A stretch of DNA of 64,000 bases from positions 930,001 to 994,000 of the forward strand of contig OY987234.1 of assembly GCA_963920705.1 (NCBI GenBank), written 5' to 3'. This DNA is from Odiellus spinosus. Taxonomy: Eukaryota; Arthropoda; Arachnida; Opiliones; Phalangiidae. Under the pieces are notes generated by a model. It searched no databases. It was given only the letters and a program-made list of their open reading frames with translations, and was not told the origin of the DNA. Below are positions 1 to 12,386 of this stretch, piece by piece (the stretch's first letter is position 1; each line of letters starts with the position of its first letter). Position numbers and translations under genes: made by a program.

Positions 1-335
1 TCCAAAATTTTCCCAAGTGCAGATCCACAAAGTTCCCAAGTGCAGATCCACAAATTTCCCAAGTGCACATCCACAAATTTCCCAAGTACAGATAATCAAA
101 TTTCCCAAGTGTAGATCCACAAATTTCCCAAGTGTAGATCCACAAATTTCCCAAGTGTATATCCACAAATTTCCCAAGTGCACATCCACAAATTTCCCAA
201 GTGCAGATAATCAAATTTCCCAAGTGTAGATCCACAAATTTCCCAAGTGTAGATCCACAAATTTCCCAAGTGTATATCCACAAATTTCCCAAGTGCAGAT
301 CCACAAATTTCCCAAGTGCAAATCCACAAATTTCC

Positions 336-1988
336 CAAGTGTAGATCCACAAATTTCCGAAGTGCAGATCCACAAATTTCCCAAGTGTAGATCCACAAAT
401 TTCCCAAGTGTAGATCCACAAATTTCCCATGTGCAGATCCACAAATTTCCCAAGTGTAGATCCACAAATTTCAGAAGTGTAGATCCACAAATTTCCCAAA
501 GGTAGATCCACAAATTTCCCAAGTGTAGATCCACAAATTTCCCAAGTGCAGATCCACAAATTTCCCAAGTGTAGATCCACAAATTTCCCAAGTGTAGATC
601 CACAAATTTCCAAATGTAGATCCACAAATTTCCCATTTGCAGATCCACAAATTTCCCAAGTGCAGATCCACAAATTTCCCAAGTGTAGATCCACAAATTT
701 CCCAAGTGTAGATCCACAAATTTCCCAAGTGTAGATCCACAAATTTCCCAAATGCAGATCCACAAATTTCCCAAGTGCAGATCCACAAATTTCCCAAGTG
801 CAGATACACAAATTTCCCAAGTGCAGATCCACAAATTTCCCAAGTGTATATCCACAAATTTTCAAAGTGCAGATCCACAAATTTCCCAAGTGCAGATCCA
901 CAAATTTCCCAAGTGTAGATCCACAAATTTCCCAAGTGCAGATCCACAAATTTCCCAAGTGTAGATCCACAAATTTCAGAAGTGTAGATCCACAAATTTC
1001 CCAAATGTAGATCCACAAATTTCCCAAGTGTAGATCCACAAATTTCCCAAGTGTAGATCCACAAATTTCCCAAGTGCAGATCCAAAAATTTCCCAAGTGT
1101 AGATCCACAAATTCCCCAAATGTAGATCCACAAATTTCCCATTTGCAGATCCACAAATTTCCCAAGTGTAGATCCACAAATTTCCGAAGTGCAGATCCAC
1201 AAATTTCCCAAGTGTAGATCCACAAATTTCCCAAGTGTAGATCCACAAATTTCCCATGTGCAGATCCACAAATTTCCCAAGTGTAGATCCACAAATTTCA
1301 GAAGTGTAGATCCACAAATTTCCCAAAGGTAGATCCACAAATTTCCCAAGTGTAGATCCACAAATTTCCCAAGTGCAGATCCACAAATTTCCCAAGTGTA
1401 GATCCACAAATTTCCCAAGTGTAGATCCACAAATTTCCAAATGTAGATCCACAAATTTCCCATTTGCAGATCCACAAATTTCCCAAGTGCAGATCCACAA
1501 ATTTCCCAAGTGTAGATCCACAAATTTCCCAAGTGTAGATCCACAAATTTCCCAAGTGTAGATCCACAAATTTCCCAAATGCAGATCCACAAATTTCCCA
1601 AGTGCAGATCCACAAATTTCCCAAGTGCAGATACACAAATTTCCCAAGTGCAGATCCACAAATTTCCCAAGTGTATATCCACAAATTTTCAAAGTGCAGA
1701 TCCACAAATTTCCCAAGTGCAGATCCACAAATTTCCCAAGTGTAGATCCACAAATTTCCCAAGTGCAGATCCACAAATTTCCCAAGTTAGATCCACAAAT
1801 TTCAGAAGTGTAGATCCACAAATTTCCCAAATGTAGATCCACAAATTTCCCAAGTGTAGATCCACAAATTTCCCAAGTGTAGATCCACAAATTTCCCAAG
1901 TGCAGATCCAAAAATTTCCCAAGTGTAGATCCACAAATTCCCCAAATGTAGATCCACAAATTTCCCATTTGCAGATCCACAAATTTCC
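336..1988. repeat. HOR A: 827-bp unit (36 monomers), two tandem copies
   Basis: Copy 1 is about 336-1162 and copy 2 about 1163-1988. The rare TTTCCGAAG monomer at 359 recurs at 1186 (827 bp apart), and the 22-bp TTTCCAAATG monomer at 608 recurs at about 1435. Unit length equals 35 x 23 + 22. Copy 2 is 826 bp because the monomer starting at 1785 has lost one base (AGTTAG instead of AGTGTAG). The match breaks left of about 325 and right of about 1988. Confidence 0.9.
1785..1806 (+). repeat. 22-bp monomer, one-base deletion (AGTTAG)
   Basis: The monomer reads AGTTAG where its copy 827 bp upstream reads AGTGTAG. From here the offset to copy 1 of HOR A drops from 827 to 826 bp. It was not seen elsewhere, so it post-dates the 827-bp duplication. 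It is one of seven 22-bp monomers; the other six, near 608, 1435, 11116, 12012, 13070 and 14932, are a different deletion (TTTCCA for TTTCCCA). Confidence 0.9.
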
Positions 1989-2356
1989 CAAGTGCAGATC
2001 CACAAATTTCCCAAGTGCAGATCCACAAATTTTCCAAGTGCAGATCCACAAATTTCCCAAGTGCAGATCCACAAATTTCCCAAGTGCAGATCCAAAATTT
2101 TCCCAAGTGCAGATCCACAAATTTCCCAAGTGCAGATCCACAAATTTCCCAAGTGTAGATCCACAAATTTCAGAAGTGTAGATCCACAAATTTCCCAAAT
2201 GTAGATCCACAAATTTCCCAAGTGTAGATCCACAAATTTCCCAAGTGTAGATCCACAAATTTCCCAAGTGCAGATCCAAAAATTTCCCAAGTGTAGATCC
2301 ACAAATTCCCCAAATGTAGATCCACAAATTTCCCATTTGCAGATCCACAAATTTCC
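1795..2356. repeat. 368-bp (16-monomer) duplication
   Basis: The TTTCAGAAG monomer at 1801 recurs at 2169, and the following string of variants (AAATG, CCAAAAATTT, CACAAATTCCCC, CATTTGCAG) repeats at the same 368-bp offset. The two matching stretches (about 1795-1988 and 2163-2356) are separated by a segment carrying CCAAAATTTT. The first stretch is the right end of HOR A, so this event involves an HOR A edge. Confidence 0.85.
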
Positions 2357-2381
2357 CAAGTGTAGATCCACAAATTTCCCA

Positions 2382-5300
2382 AGAGTAGATCCACAAATTT
2401 CCCAAATGCAGATCCACAAATTTCCCAAGTGCAGATCCACAAATTTCCCAAGTGCAGATACACAAATTTCCCAAGTGCAGATCCACAAATTTCCCAAGTG
2501 TATATCCACAAATTTCCAAAGTGCAGATCCACAAATTTCCCAAGTGCAGATCCACAAATTTCCCAAGTGTAGATCCACAAATTTCCCAAGTGCAGATCCA
2601 CAAATTTCCCAAGTGTAGATCCACCAATTTCCCAAGTGTAGATCCACAAATTTCCCATGTGCAGATCCACAAATTTCCCAAGTGAAGATCCACAAATTTC
2701 CCAAGTGTATATCCACAAATTTTCAAAGTGCAGATCCACAAATTTCCCAAGTGCAGATCCACAAATTTCCCAAGTGTAGATCCACAAATTTCCCAAGTGC
2801 AGATCCACAAAATTCCCAAGTGTAGATCCACAAATTTCCCAAGTGTAGATCCACAAATTTCCCATGTGCAGATCCACAAATTTCCCAAGTGTAGATCCAC
2901 AAATTTCAGAAGTGTAGATCCACAAATTTCCCAAATGTAGATCCACAAATTTCCCAAGTGTAGATCCACAAATTTCCCAAGTGCAGATCCACAAATTTCC
3001 CAAGTGTAGATCCACAAATTTCCCAAGTGTAGATCCACAAATTTCCCAAATGTAGATCCACAAATTTCCCATTTGCAGATCCACAAATTTCCCAAGTGCA
3101 GATCCACAAATTTCCCAAGTGCAGATCCAAAAATTTCCCAAGTGCAGATCCTCAAATTTCCCAAGTATAGATCCGAAAATTTCCCAAGTGTAGATCCACA
3201 AATTTCCCAAGTGCAGATCCAAAAATTTCCAAAGTGCAGATCCACAAATTTCCCAAGTGCATATCCACAAATTTCCCAAGTGCAGATCCACAAATTTCCC
3301 AAGTGCAGATCCACAAATTTCCCAAGTGCAGATCCACAAATTTTCCAAGTGCAGATCCACAAATTTCCCAAGTGCAGATCCACAAATTTCCCAAGTGCAG
3401 ATCCAAAATTTTCCCAAGTGCAGATCCACAAAGTTCCCAAGTGCAGATCCACAAATTTTCCAAGTGCACATCCACAAATTTCCCAAGTGCAGATAATCAA
3501 ATTTCCCAAGTGTAGATCCACAAATTTCCCAAGTGTAGATCCACAAATTTCCCAAGAGTAGATCCACAAATTTCCCAAATGCAGATCCACAAATTTCCCA
3601 AGTGCAGATCCACAAATTTCCCAAGTGCAGATACACAAATTTCCCAAGTGCAGATCCACAAATTTCCCAAGTGTATATCCACAAATTTCCAAAGTGCAGA
3701 TCCACAAATTTCCCAAGTGTAGATCCACAAATTTCCCAAGTGCAGATCCACAAATTTCCCAAGTGTAGATCCACCAATTTCCCAAGTGTAGATCCACAAA
3801 TTTCCCATGTGCAGATCCACAAATTTCCCAAGTGAAGATCCACAAATTTCAGAAGTGTAGATCCACAAATTTCCCAAATGTAGATCCACAAATTTCCCAA
3901 GTGTAGATCCACAAATTTCCCAAGTGTAGATCCACAAATTTCCCAAATGTAGATCCACAAATTTCCCATGTGCAGATCCACAAATTTCCCAAGTGCAGAT
4001 CCAAAATTTTCCCAAGTGCAGATCCACAAAGTTCCCAAGTGCAGATCCACAAATTTCCCAAGTGCACATCCACAAATTTCCCAAGTGCAGATAATCAAAT
4101 TTCCCAAGTGTAGATCCACAAATTTCCCAAATGCAGATCCACAAATTTTCCAAGTGCAGATCCACAAATTTCCCAAGTGTAGATCCACAAATTTCCCAAG
4201 TGCAGATCCACAAATTTCCCAAGTGTAGATCCACAAATTTCCCAAGTGTAGATCCACAAATTTCCCATGTGCAGATCCACAAATTTCCCAAGTGCAGATA
4301 CACAAATTTCCCAAGTGCAGATCCACAAATTTCCCAAGTGTATATCCACAAATTTCCAAAGTGCAGATCCACAAATTTCCCAAGTGCAGATCCACAAATT
4401 TCCCAAGTGTAGATCCACAAATTTCCCAAGTGCAGATCCACAAATTTCCCAAGTGTAGATCCACCAATTTCCCAAGTGTAGATCCACAAATTTCCCATGT
4501 GCAGATCCACAAATTTCCCAAGTGAAGATCCACAAATTTCCCATGTGTATATCCACAAATTTTCAAAGTGCAGATCCACAAATTTCCCAAGTGCAGATCC
4601 ACAAATTTCCCAAGTGTAGATCCACAAATTTCCCAAGTGCAGATCCACAAAATTCCCAAGTGTAGATCCACAAATTTCCCAAGTGTAGATCCACAAATTT
4701 CCCATGTGCAGATCCACAAATTTCCCAAGTGTAGATCCACAAATTTCAGAAGTGTAGATCCACAAATTTCCCAAATGTAGATCCACAAATTTCCCAAGTG
4801 TAGATCCACAAATTTCCCAAGTGCAGATCCACAAATTTCCCAAGTGTAGATCCACAAATTTCCCAAGTGTAGATCCACAAATTTCCCAAATGTAGATCCA
4901 CAAATTTCCCATTTGCAGATCCACAAATTTCCCAAGTGCAGATCCACAAATTTCCCAAGTGCAGATCCAAAAATTTCCCAAGTGCAGATCCTCAAATTTC
5001 CCAAGTATAGATCCGAAAATTTCCCAAGTGTAGATCCATAAATTTCCCAAGTGCAGATCCAAAAATTTCCAAAGTGCAGATCCACAAATTTCCCAAGTGC
5101 ATATCCACAAATTTCCCAAGTGCAGATCCACAAATTTCCCAAGTGCAGATCCACAAATTTCCCAAGTGCAGATCCACAAATTTTCCAAGTGCAGATCCAC
5201 AAATTTCCCAAGTGCAGATCCACAAATTTCCCAAGTGCAGATCCAAAATTTTCCCAAGTGCAGATCCACAAAGTTCCCAAGTGCAGATCCACAAATTTCC

Positions 5301-8300
5301 CAAGTGCACATCCACAAATTTCCCAAGTGCAGATAATCAAATTTCCCAAGTGTAGATCCACAAATTTCCCAAGTGTAGATCCACAAATTTCCCAAGAGTA
5401 GATCCACAAATTTCCCAAATGCAGATCCACAAATTTCCCAAGTGCAGATCCACAAATTTCCCAAGTGCAGATACACAAATTTCCCAAGTGCAGATCCACA
5501 AATTTCCCAAGTGTATATCCACAAATTTCCAAAGTGCAGATCCACAAATTTCCCAAGTGCAGATCCACAAATTTCCCAAGTGTAGATCCACAAATTTCCC
5601 AAGTGCAGATCCACAAATTTCCCAAGTGTAGATCCACCAATTTCCCAAGTGTAGATCCACAAATTTCCCATGTGCAGATCCACAAATTTCCCAAGTGAAG
5701 ATCCACAAATTTCAGAAGTGTAGATCCACAAATTTCCCAAATGTAGATCCACAAATTTCCCAAGTGTAGATCCACAAATTTCCCAAGTGTAGATCCACAA
5801 ATTTCCCAAATGTAGATCCACAAATTTCCCATGTGCAGATCCACAAATTTCCCAAGTGCAGATCCAAAATTTTCCCAAGTGCAGATCCACAAAGTTCCCA
5901 AGTGCAGATCCACAAATTTCCCAAGTGCACATCCACAAATTTCCCAAGTGCAGATAATCAAATTTCCCAAGTGTAGATCCACAAATTTCCCAAATGCAGA
6001 TCCACAAATTTTCCAAGTGCAGATCCACAAATTTCCCAAGTGTAGATCCACAAATTTCCCAAGTGCAGATCCACAAATTTCCCAAGTGTAGATCCACAAA
6101 TTTCCCAAGTGTAGATCCACAAATTTCCCATGTGCAGATCCACAAATTTCCCAAGTGTAGATCCACAAATTTCAGAAGTGTAGATCCACAAATTTCCCAA
6201 ATGTAGATCCACAAATTTCCCAAGTGTAGATCCACAAATTTCCCAAGTGCAGATCCACAAATTTCCCAAGTGTAGATCCACAAATTTCCCAAGTGCAGAT
6301 CCACAAAGTTCCCAAGTGCAGATAATCAAATTTCCCAAGTGTAGATCCACAAATTTCCCAAGAGTAGATCCACAAATTTCCCAAATGCAGATCCACAAAT
6401 TTCCCAAGTGCAGATCCACAAATTTCCCAAGTGCAGATACACAAATTTCCCAAGTGCAGATCCACAAATTTCCCAAGTGTATATCCACAAATTTCCAAAG
6501 TGCAGATCCACAAATTTCCCAAGTGCAGATCCACAAATTTCCCAAGTGTAGATCCACAAATTTCCCAAGTGCAGATCCACAAATTTCCCAAGTGTAGATC
6601 CACCAATTTCCCAAGTGTAGATCCACAAATTTCCCATGTGCAGATCCACAAATTTCCCAAGTGAAGATCCACAAATTTCCCAAGTGTATATCCACAAATT
6701 TTCAAAGTGCAGATCCACAAATTTCCCAAGTGCAGATCCACAAATTTCCCAAGTGTAGATCCACAAATTTCCCAAGTGCAGATCCACAAAATTCCCAAGT
6801 GTAGATCCACAAATTTCCCAAGTGTAGATCCACAAATTTCCCATGTGCAGATCCACAAATTTCCCAAGTGTAGATCCACAAATTTCAGAAGTGTAGATCC
6901 ACAAATTTCCCAAATGTAGATCCACAAATTTCCCAAGTGTAGATCCACAAATTTCCCAAGTGCAGATCCACAAATTTCCCAAGTGTAGATCCACAAATTT
7001 CCCAAGTGTAGATCCACAAATTTCCCAAATGTAGATCCACAAATTTCCCATTTGCAGATCCACAAATTTCCCAAGTGCAGATCCACAAATTTCCCAAGTG
7101 CAGATCCAAAAATTTCCCAAGTGCAGATCCTCAAATTTCCCAAGTATAGATCCGAAAATTTCCCAAGTGTAGATCCACAAATTTCCCAAGTGCAGATCCA
7201 AAAATTTCCAAAGTGCAGATCCACAAATTTCCCAAGTGCATATCCACAAATTTCCCAAGTGCAGATCCACAAATTTCCCAAGTGCAGATCCACAAATTTC
7301 CCAAGTGCAGATCCACAAATTTTCCAAGTGCAGATCCACAAATTTCCCAAGTGCAGATCCACAAATTTCCCAAGTGCAGATCCAAAATTTTCCCAAGTGC
7401 AGATCCACAAAGTTCCCAAGTGCAGATCCACAAATTTCCCAAGTGCACATCCACAAATTTCCCAAGTGCAGATAATCAAATTTCCCAAGTGTAGATCCAC
7501 AAATTTCCCAAGTGTAGATCCACAAATTTCCCAAGAGTAGATCCACAAATTTCCCAAATGCAGATCCACAAATTTCCCAAGTGCAGATCCACAAATTTCC
7601 CAAGTGCAGATACACAAATTTCCCAAGTGCAGATCCACAAATTTCCCAAGTGTATATCCACAAATTTCCAAAGTGCAGATCCACAAATTTCCCAAGTGCA
7701 GATCCACAAATTTCCCAAGTGTAGATCCACAAATTTCCCAAGTGCAGATCCACAAATTTCCCAAGTGTAGATCCACCAATTTCCCAAGTGTAGATCCACA
7801 AATTTCCCATGTGCAGATCCACAAATTTCCCAAGTGAAGATCCACAAATTTCAGAAGTGTAGATCCACAAATTTCCCAAATGTAGATCCACAAATTTCCC
7901 AAGTGTAGATCCACAAATTTCCCAAGTGTAGATCCACAAATTTCCCAAATGTAGATCCACAAATTTCCCATGTGCAGATCCACAAATTTCCCAAGTGCAG
8001 ATCCAAAATTTTCCCAAGTGCAGATCCACAAAGTTCCCAAGTGCAGATCCACAAATTTCCCAAGTGCACATCCACAAATTTCCCAAGTGCAGATAATCAA
8101 ATTTCCCAAGTGTAGATCCACAAATTTCCCAAATGCAGATCCACAAATTTTCCAAGTGCAGATCCACAAATTTCCCAAGTGTAGATCCACAAATTTCCCA
8201 AGTGCAGATCCACAAATTTCCCAAGTGTAGATCCACAAATTTCCCAAGTGTAGATCCACAAATTTCCCATGTGCAGATCCACAAATTTCCCAAGTGTAGA

Positions 8301-8500
8301 TCCACAAATTTCAGAAGTGTAGATCCACAAATTTCCCAAATGTAGATCCACAAATTTCCCAAGTGTAGATCCACAAATTTCCCAAGTGCAGATCCACAAA
8401 TTTCCCAAGTGTAGATCCACAAATTTCCCAAGTGCAGATCCACAAAGTTCCCAAGTGCAGATAATCAAATTTCCCAAGTGTAGATCCACAAATTTCCCAA
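2382..8500. repeat. HOR B: 2139-bp unit (93 monomers), about three copies
   Basis: The clearest pair is 4272-6410 against 6411-8500, offset 2139 bp. An earlier copy from about 2382 matches at 1840-1863 bp offset (80-81 monomers), so it lacks 12-13 monomers. The AAGAGTAG marker at 2382 and 6361 is 3979 bp apart (173 x 23). I saw only two differences between the two full copies: CCATGTGTATATCC near 4540 and GATCCATAAAT near 5036. The copies part at 8500, where AAGAGTAG is replaced by two T-form monomers. Confidence 0.9.
3400..3515 (+). repeat. Example of the five-monomer marker cassette
   Basis: Successive monomers carry CCAAAATTTT (C13A, A16T), AAAGTTCCC (T17G), a near-consensus monomer, GCACATCC (G7C) and GATAATCAAA (C10A, C11A, A12T). 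The same order recurs across the window, for example near 5245, 7385, 13725, 19450, 34370, 44300, 52700 and 63390; I count roughly ninety AAAGTTCCC members by eye. Domain II versions use CACAATTTT with GTGGAGATCC, and domain III versions use GTGCTGATCC. It is the best anchor for aligning HOR units. Confidence 0.85.
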
Positions 8501-11117
8501 GTGTAGATCCACAAATTTCCCAAGTGTAGATCCACAAATTTCCCAAATGCAGATCCACAAATTTCCCAAGTGCAGATCCACAAATTTCCCAAGTGCAGAT
8601 ACACAAATTTCCCAAGTGCAGATCCACAAATTTCCCAAGTGTATATCCACAAATTTCCCAAGTGCAGATCCACAAATTTCCCAAGTGCAGATCCACAAAT
8701 TTCCCAAGTGTAGATCCACAAATTTCCCAAGTGCAGATCCACAAATTTCCCAAGTGTAGATCCACAAATTTCCTAAGTGTAGATCCACAAATTTCCCAAG
8801 TGCAGATCCACAAATTTCCCAAGTGTAGATCCACCAATTTCCCAAGTGTAGATCCACAAATTTCCCAAGTGAAGATCCACAAATTTCCCAAGTGTATATC
8901 CACAAATTTTCAAAGTGCAGATCCACAAATTTCCCAAGTGCAGATCCACAAATTTCCCAAGTGTAGATCCACAAATTTCCCAAGTGCAGATCCACAAAAT
9001 TCCCAAGTGTAGATCCACAAATTTCCCAAGTGTAGATCCACAAATTTCCCATGTGCAGATCCACAAATTTCTCAAGTGTAGATCCACAAATTTCAGAAGT
9101 GTAGATCCACAAATTTCCCAAATGTAGATCCACAAATTTCCCAAGTGTAGATCCACAAATTTCCCAAGTGCAGATCCACAAATTTCCCAAGTGTAGATCC
9201 ACAAATTTCCCAAGTGTAGATCCACAAATTTCCCAAATGTAGATCCACAAATTTCCCATTTGCAGATCCACAAATTTCCCAAGTGCAGATCCACAAATTT
9301 CCCAAGTGCAGATCCAAAAATTTCCCAAGTGCAGATCCTCAAATTTCCCAAGTATAGATCCGAAAATTTCCCAAGTGTAGATCCACAAATTTCCCAAGTG
9401 CAGATCCAAAAATTTCCAAAGTGCAGATCCACAAATTTCCCAAGTGCATATCCACAAATTTCCCAAGTGCAGATCCACAAATTTCCCAAGTGCAGATCCA
9501 CAAATTTCCCAAGTGCAGATCCACAAATTTTCCAAGTGCAGATCCACAAATTTCCCAAGTGCAGATCCACAAATTTCCCAAGTGCAGATCCAAAATTTTC
9601 CCAAGTGCAGATCCACAAAGTTCCCAAGTGTAGATCCACAAATTTCCCATGTGCAGATCCACAAATTTCCCAAGTGTAGATCCACAAATTTCAGAATTGT
9701 AGATCCACAAATTTCCCAAAGGTAGATCCACAAATTTCCCAAGTGTAGATCCACAAATTTCCCAAGTGCAGATCCACAAATTTCCCAAGTGTAGATCCAC
9801 AAATTTCCCAAGTGTAGATCCACAAATTTCCCAAATGCAGATCCACAAATTTCCCAAGTGCAGATCCACAAATTTCCCAAGTGCAGATACACAAATTTCC
9901 CAAGTGCAGATCCACAAATTTCCCAAGTGTATATCCACAAATTTCCCAAGTGCAGATCCACAAATTTCCCAAGTGCAGATCCACAAATTTCCCAAGTGTA
10001 GATCCACAAATTTCCCAAGTGCAGATCCACAAATTTCCCAAGTGTAGATCCACAAATTTCCTAAGTGTAGATCCACAAATTTCCCAAGTGCAGATCCACA
10101 AATTTCCCAAGTGTAGATCCACCAATTTCCCAAGTGAAGATCCACAAATTTCCCATGTGCAGATCCACAAATTTCCCAAGTGAAGATCCACAAATTTCCC
10201 AAGTGTATATCCACAAATATTCAAAGTGCAGATCCACAAATTTCCCAAGTGCAGATCCACAAATTTCCCAAGTGTAGATCCACAAATTTCCCAAGTGCAG
10301 ATCCACAAAATTCCCAAGTGTAGATCCACAAATTTCCCAAGTGTAGATCCACAAATTTCCCATGTGCAGATCCACAAATTTCCCAAGTGTAGATCCACAA
10401 ATTTCAGAAGTGTAGATCCACAAATTTCCCAAATGTAGATCCACAAATTTCCCAAGTGTAGATCCACAAATTTCCCAAGTGCAGATCCACAAATTTCCCA
10501 AGTGTAGATCCACAAATTTCCCAAGTGTAGATCCACAAATTTCCCAAATGTAGATCCACAAATTTCCCATTTGCAGATCCACAAATTTCCCAAGTGCAGA
10601 ACCACAAATTTCCCAAGTGCAGATCCTCAAATTTCCCAAGTATAGATCCGAAAATTTCCCAAGTGTAGATCCACAAATTTCCCAAGTGCAGATCCAAAAA
10701 TTTCCAAAGTGCAGATCCACAAATTTCCCAAGTGCATATCCACAAATTTCCCAAGTGCAGATCCACAAATTTCCCAAGTGCAGATCCACAAATTTCCCAA
10801 GTGCAGATCCACAAATTTTCCAAGTGCAGATCCACAAATTTCCCAAGTGCAGATCCACAAATTTTCCAAGTGCAGATCCAAAATTTTCCCAAGTGCAGAT
10901 CCACAAAGTTCCCAAGTGTAGATCCACAAATTTCCCATGTGCAGATCCACAAATTTCCCAAGTGTAGATCCACAAATTTCAGAAGTGTAGATCCACAAAT
11001 TTCCCAAAGGTAGATCCACAAATTTCCCAAGTGTAGATCCACAAATTTCCCAAGTGCAGATCCACAAATTTCCCAAGTGTAGATCCACAAATTTCCCAAG
11101 TGTAGATCCACAAATTT
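8475..11117. repeat. 1288-1311-bp HOR (56-57 monomers), two copies
   Basis: Copy 1 is about 8475-9762 and copy 2 about 9763-11117. CCAAATG at 8543 recurs at 9831 (1288). After an extra GAAGATCC-type monomer near 10135 the offset is 1311, and it returns to 1288 after one monomer is lost near 10600. The end is set where copy 2 carries a 22-bp monomer (11116) that copy 1 lacks. Confidence 0.85.
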
Positions 11118-12378
11118 CCAAATGTAGATCCAAAAATTTCCCATTTGCAGATCCGAAAATTTCCCAAGTGCAGATCCACAAATTTCCCAAGTGTAGATCC
11201 ACAAATTTTCCAAATGCAGATCCACAAATTTCCCAAGTGCAGATCCACAAATTTCCCAAGTGCAGATACACAAATTTCCCAAGTGCAGATCCACAAATTT
11301 CCCAAGTGTATATAAACAAATTTCCCAAGTGCAGATCCACAAATTTCCCAAGTGCAGATCCACAAATTTCCCAAGTGTAGATCCACAAATTTCCAAAGTG
11401 CAGATCCACAAATTTCCCAAGTGTAGATCCACAAATTTCCCAAGTGTAGATCCACAAATTTCCCATGTGCAGATCCACAAATTTCCCAAGTGCAGAACCA
11501 CAAATTTCCCAAGTGCAGATCCTCAAATTTCCCAAGTATAGATCCGAAAATTTCCCAAGTGTAGATCCACAAATTTCCCAAGTGCAGATCCAAAAATTTC
11601 CAAAGTGCAGATCCACAAATTTCCCAAGTGCATATCCACAAATTTCCCAAGTGCAGATCCACAAATTTCCCAAGTGCAGATCCACAAATTTCCCAAGTGC
11701 AGATCCACAAATTTTCCAAGTGCAGATCCACAAATTTCCCAAGTGCAGATCCACAAATTTTCCAAGTGCAGATCCAAAATTTTCCCAAGTGCAGATCCAC
11801 AAAGTTCCCAAGTGTAGATCCACAAATTTCCCATGTGCAGATCCACAAATTTCCCAAGTGTAGATCCACAAATTTCAGAAGTGTAGATCCACAAATTTCC
11901 CAAAGGTAGATCCACAAATTTCCCAAGTGTAGATCCACAAATTTCCCAAGTGCAGATCCACAAATTTCCCAAGTGTAGATCCACAAATTTCCCAAGTGTA
12001 GATCCACAAATTTCCAAATGTAGATCCAAAAATTTCCCATTTGCAGATCCGAAAATTTCCCAAGTGCAGATCCACAAATTTCCCAAGTGTAGATCCACAA
12101 ATTTTCCAAATGCAGATCCACAAATTTCCCAAGTGCAGATCCACAAATTTCCCAAGTGCAGATACACAAATTTCCCAAGTGCAGATCCACAAATTTCCCA
12201 AGTGTATATAAACAAATTTCCCAAGTGCAGATCCACAAATTTCCCAAGTGCAGATCCACAAATTTCCCAAGTGTAGATCCACAAATTTCCAAAGTGCAGA
12301 TCCACAAATTTCCCAAGTGTAGATCCACAAATTTCCCAAGTGTAGATCCACAAATTTCCCATGTGCAGATCCACAAAT
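10587..12378. repeat. HOR C: 896-bp unit (39 monomers), two tandem copies
   Basis: Copy 1 is 10587-11482 and copy 2 is 11483-12378. The GCAGAACCAC monomer at 10597 recurs at 11493, the 22-bp monomer at 11116 recurs at 12012, and GTATATAAAC at about 11309 recurs at about 12205. Length equals 38 x 23 + 22. By eye the two copies are almost identical, which suggests recent duplication. Confidence 0.9.
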
Positions 12379-12386
12379 TTCCCAAG

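Noticed and set aside
1795..2356. 368 bp = 16 monomers = twice 184 bp, suggesting a nucleosome-based unit
   Set aside because: Other duplication sizes (253, 299, 322, 437, 575, 828, 874, 896 bp) show no preference for multiples of 8 monomers.
3073..3561. Plus-strand open frames of 60-185 codons throughout the window
   Set aside because: They are simply runs of C-form monomers bounded by T-form monomers (TAG) or GATAATC (TAA).
11305..11320. TATA-like promoter (GTGTATATAAAC, also near 12205 and 15125)
   Set aside because: These are G7T, C10A and C11A substitutions in one monomer copied by HOR duplication, with no associated gene.
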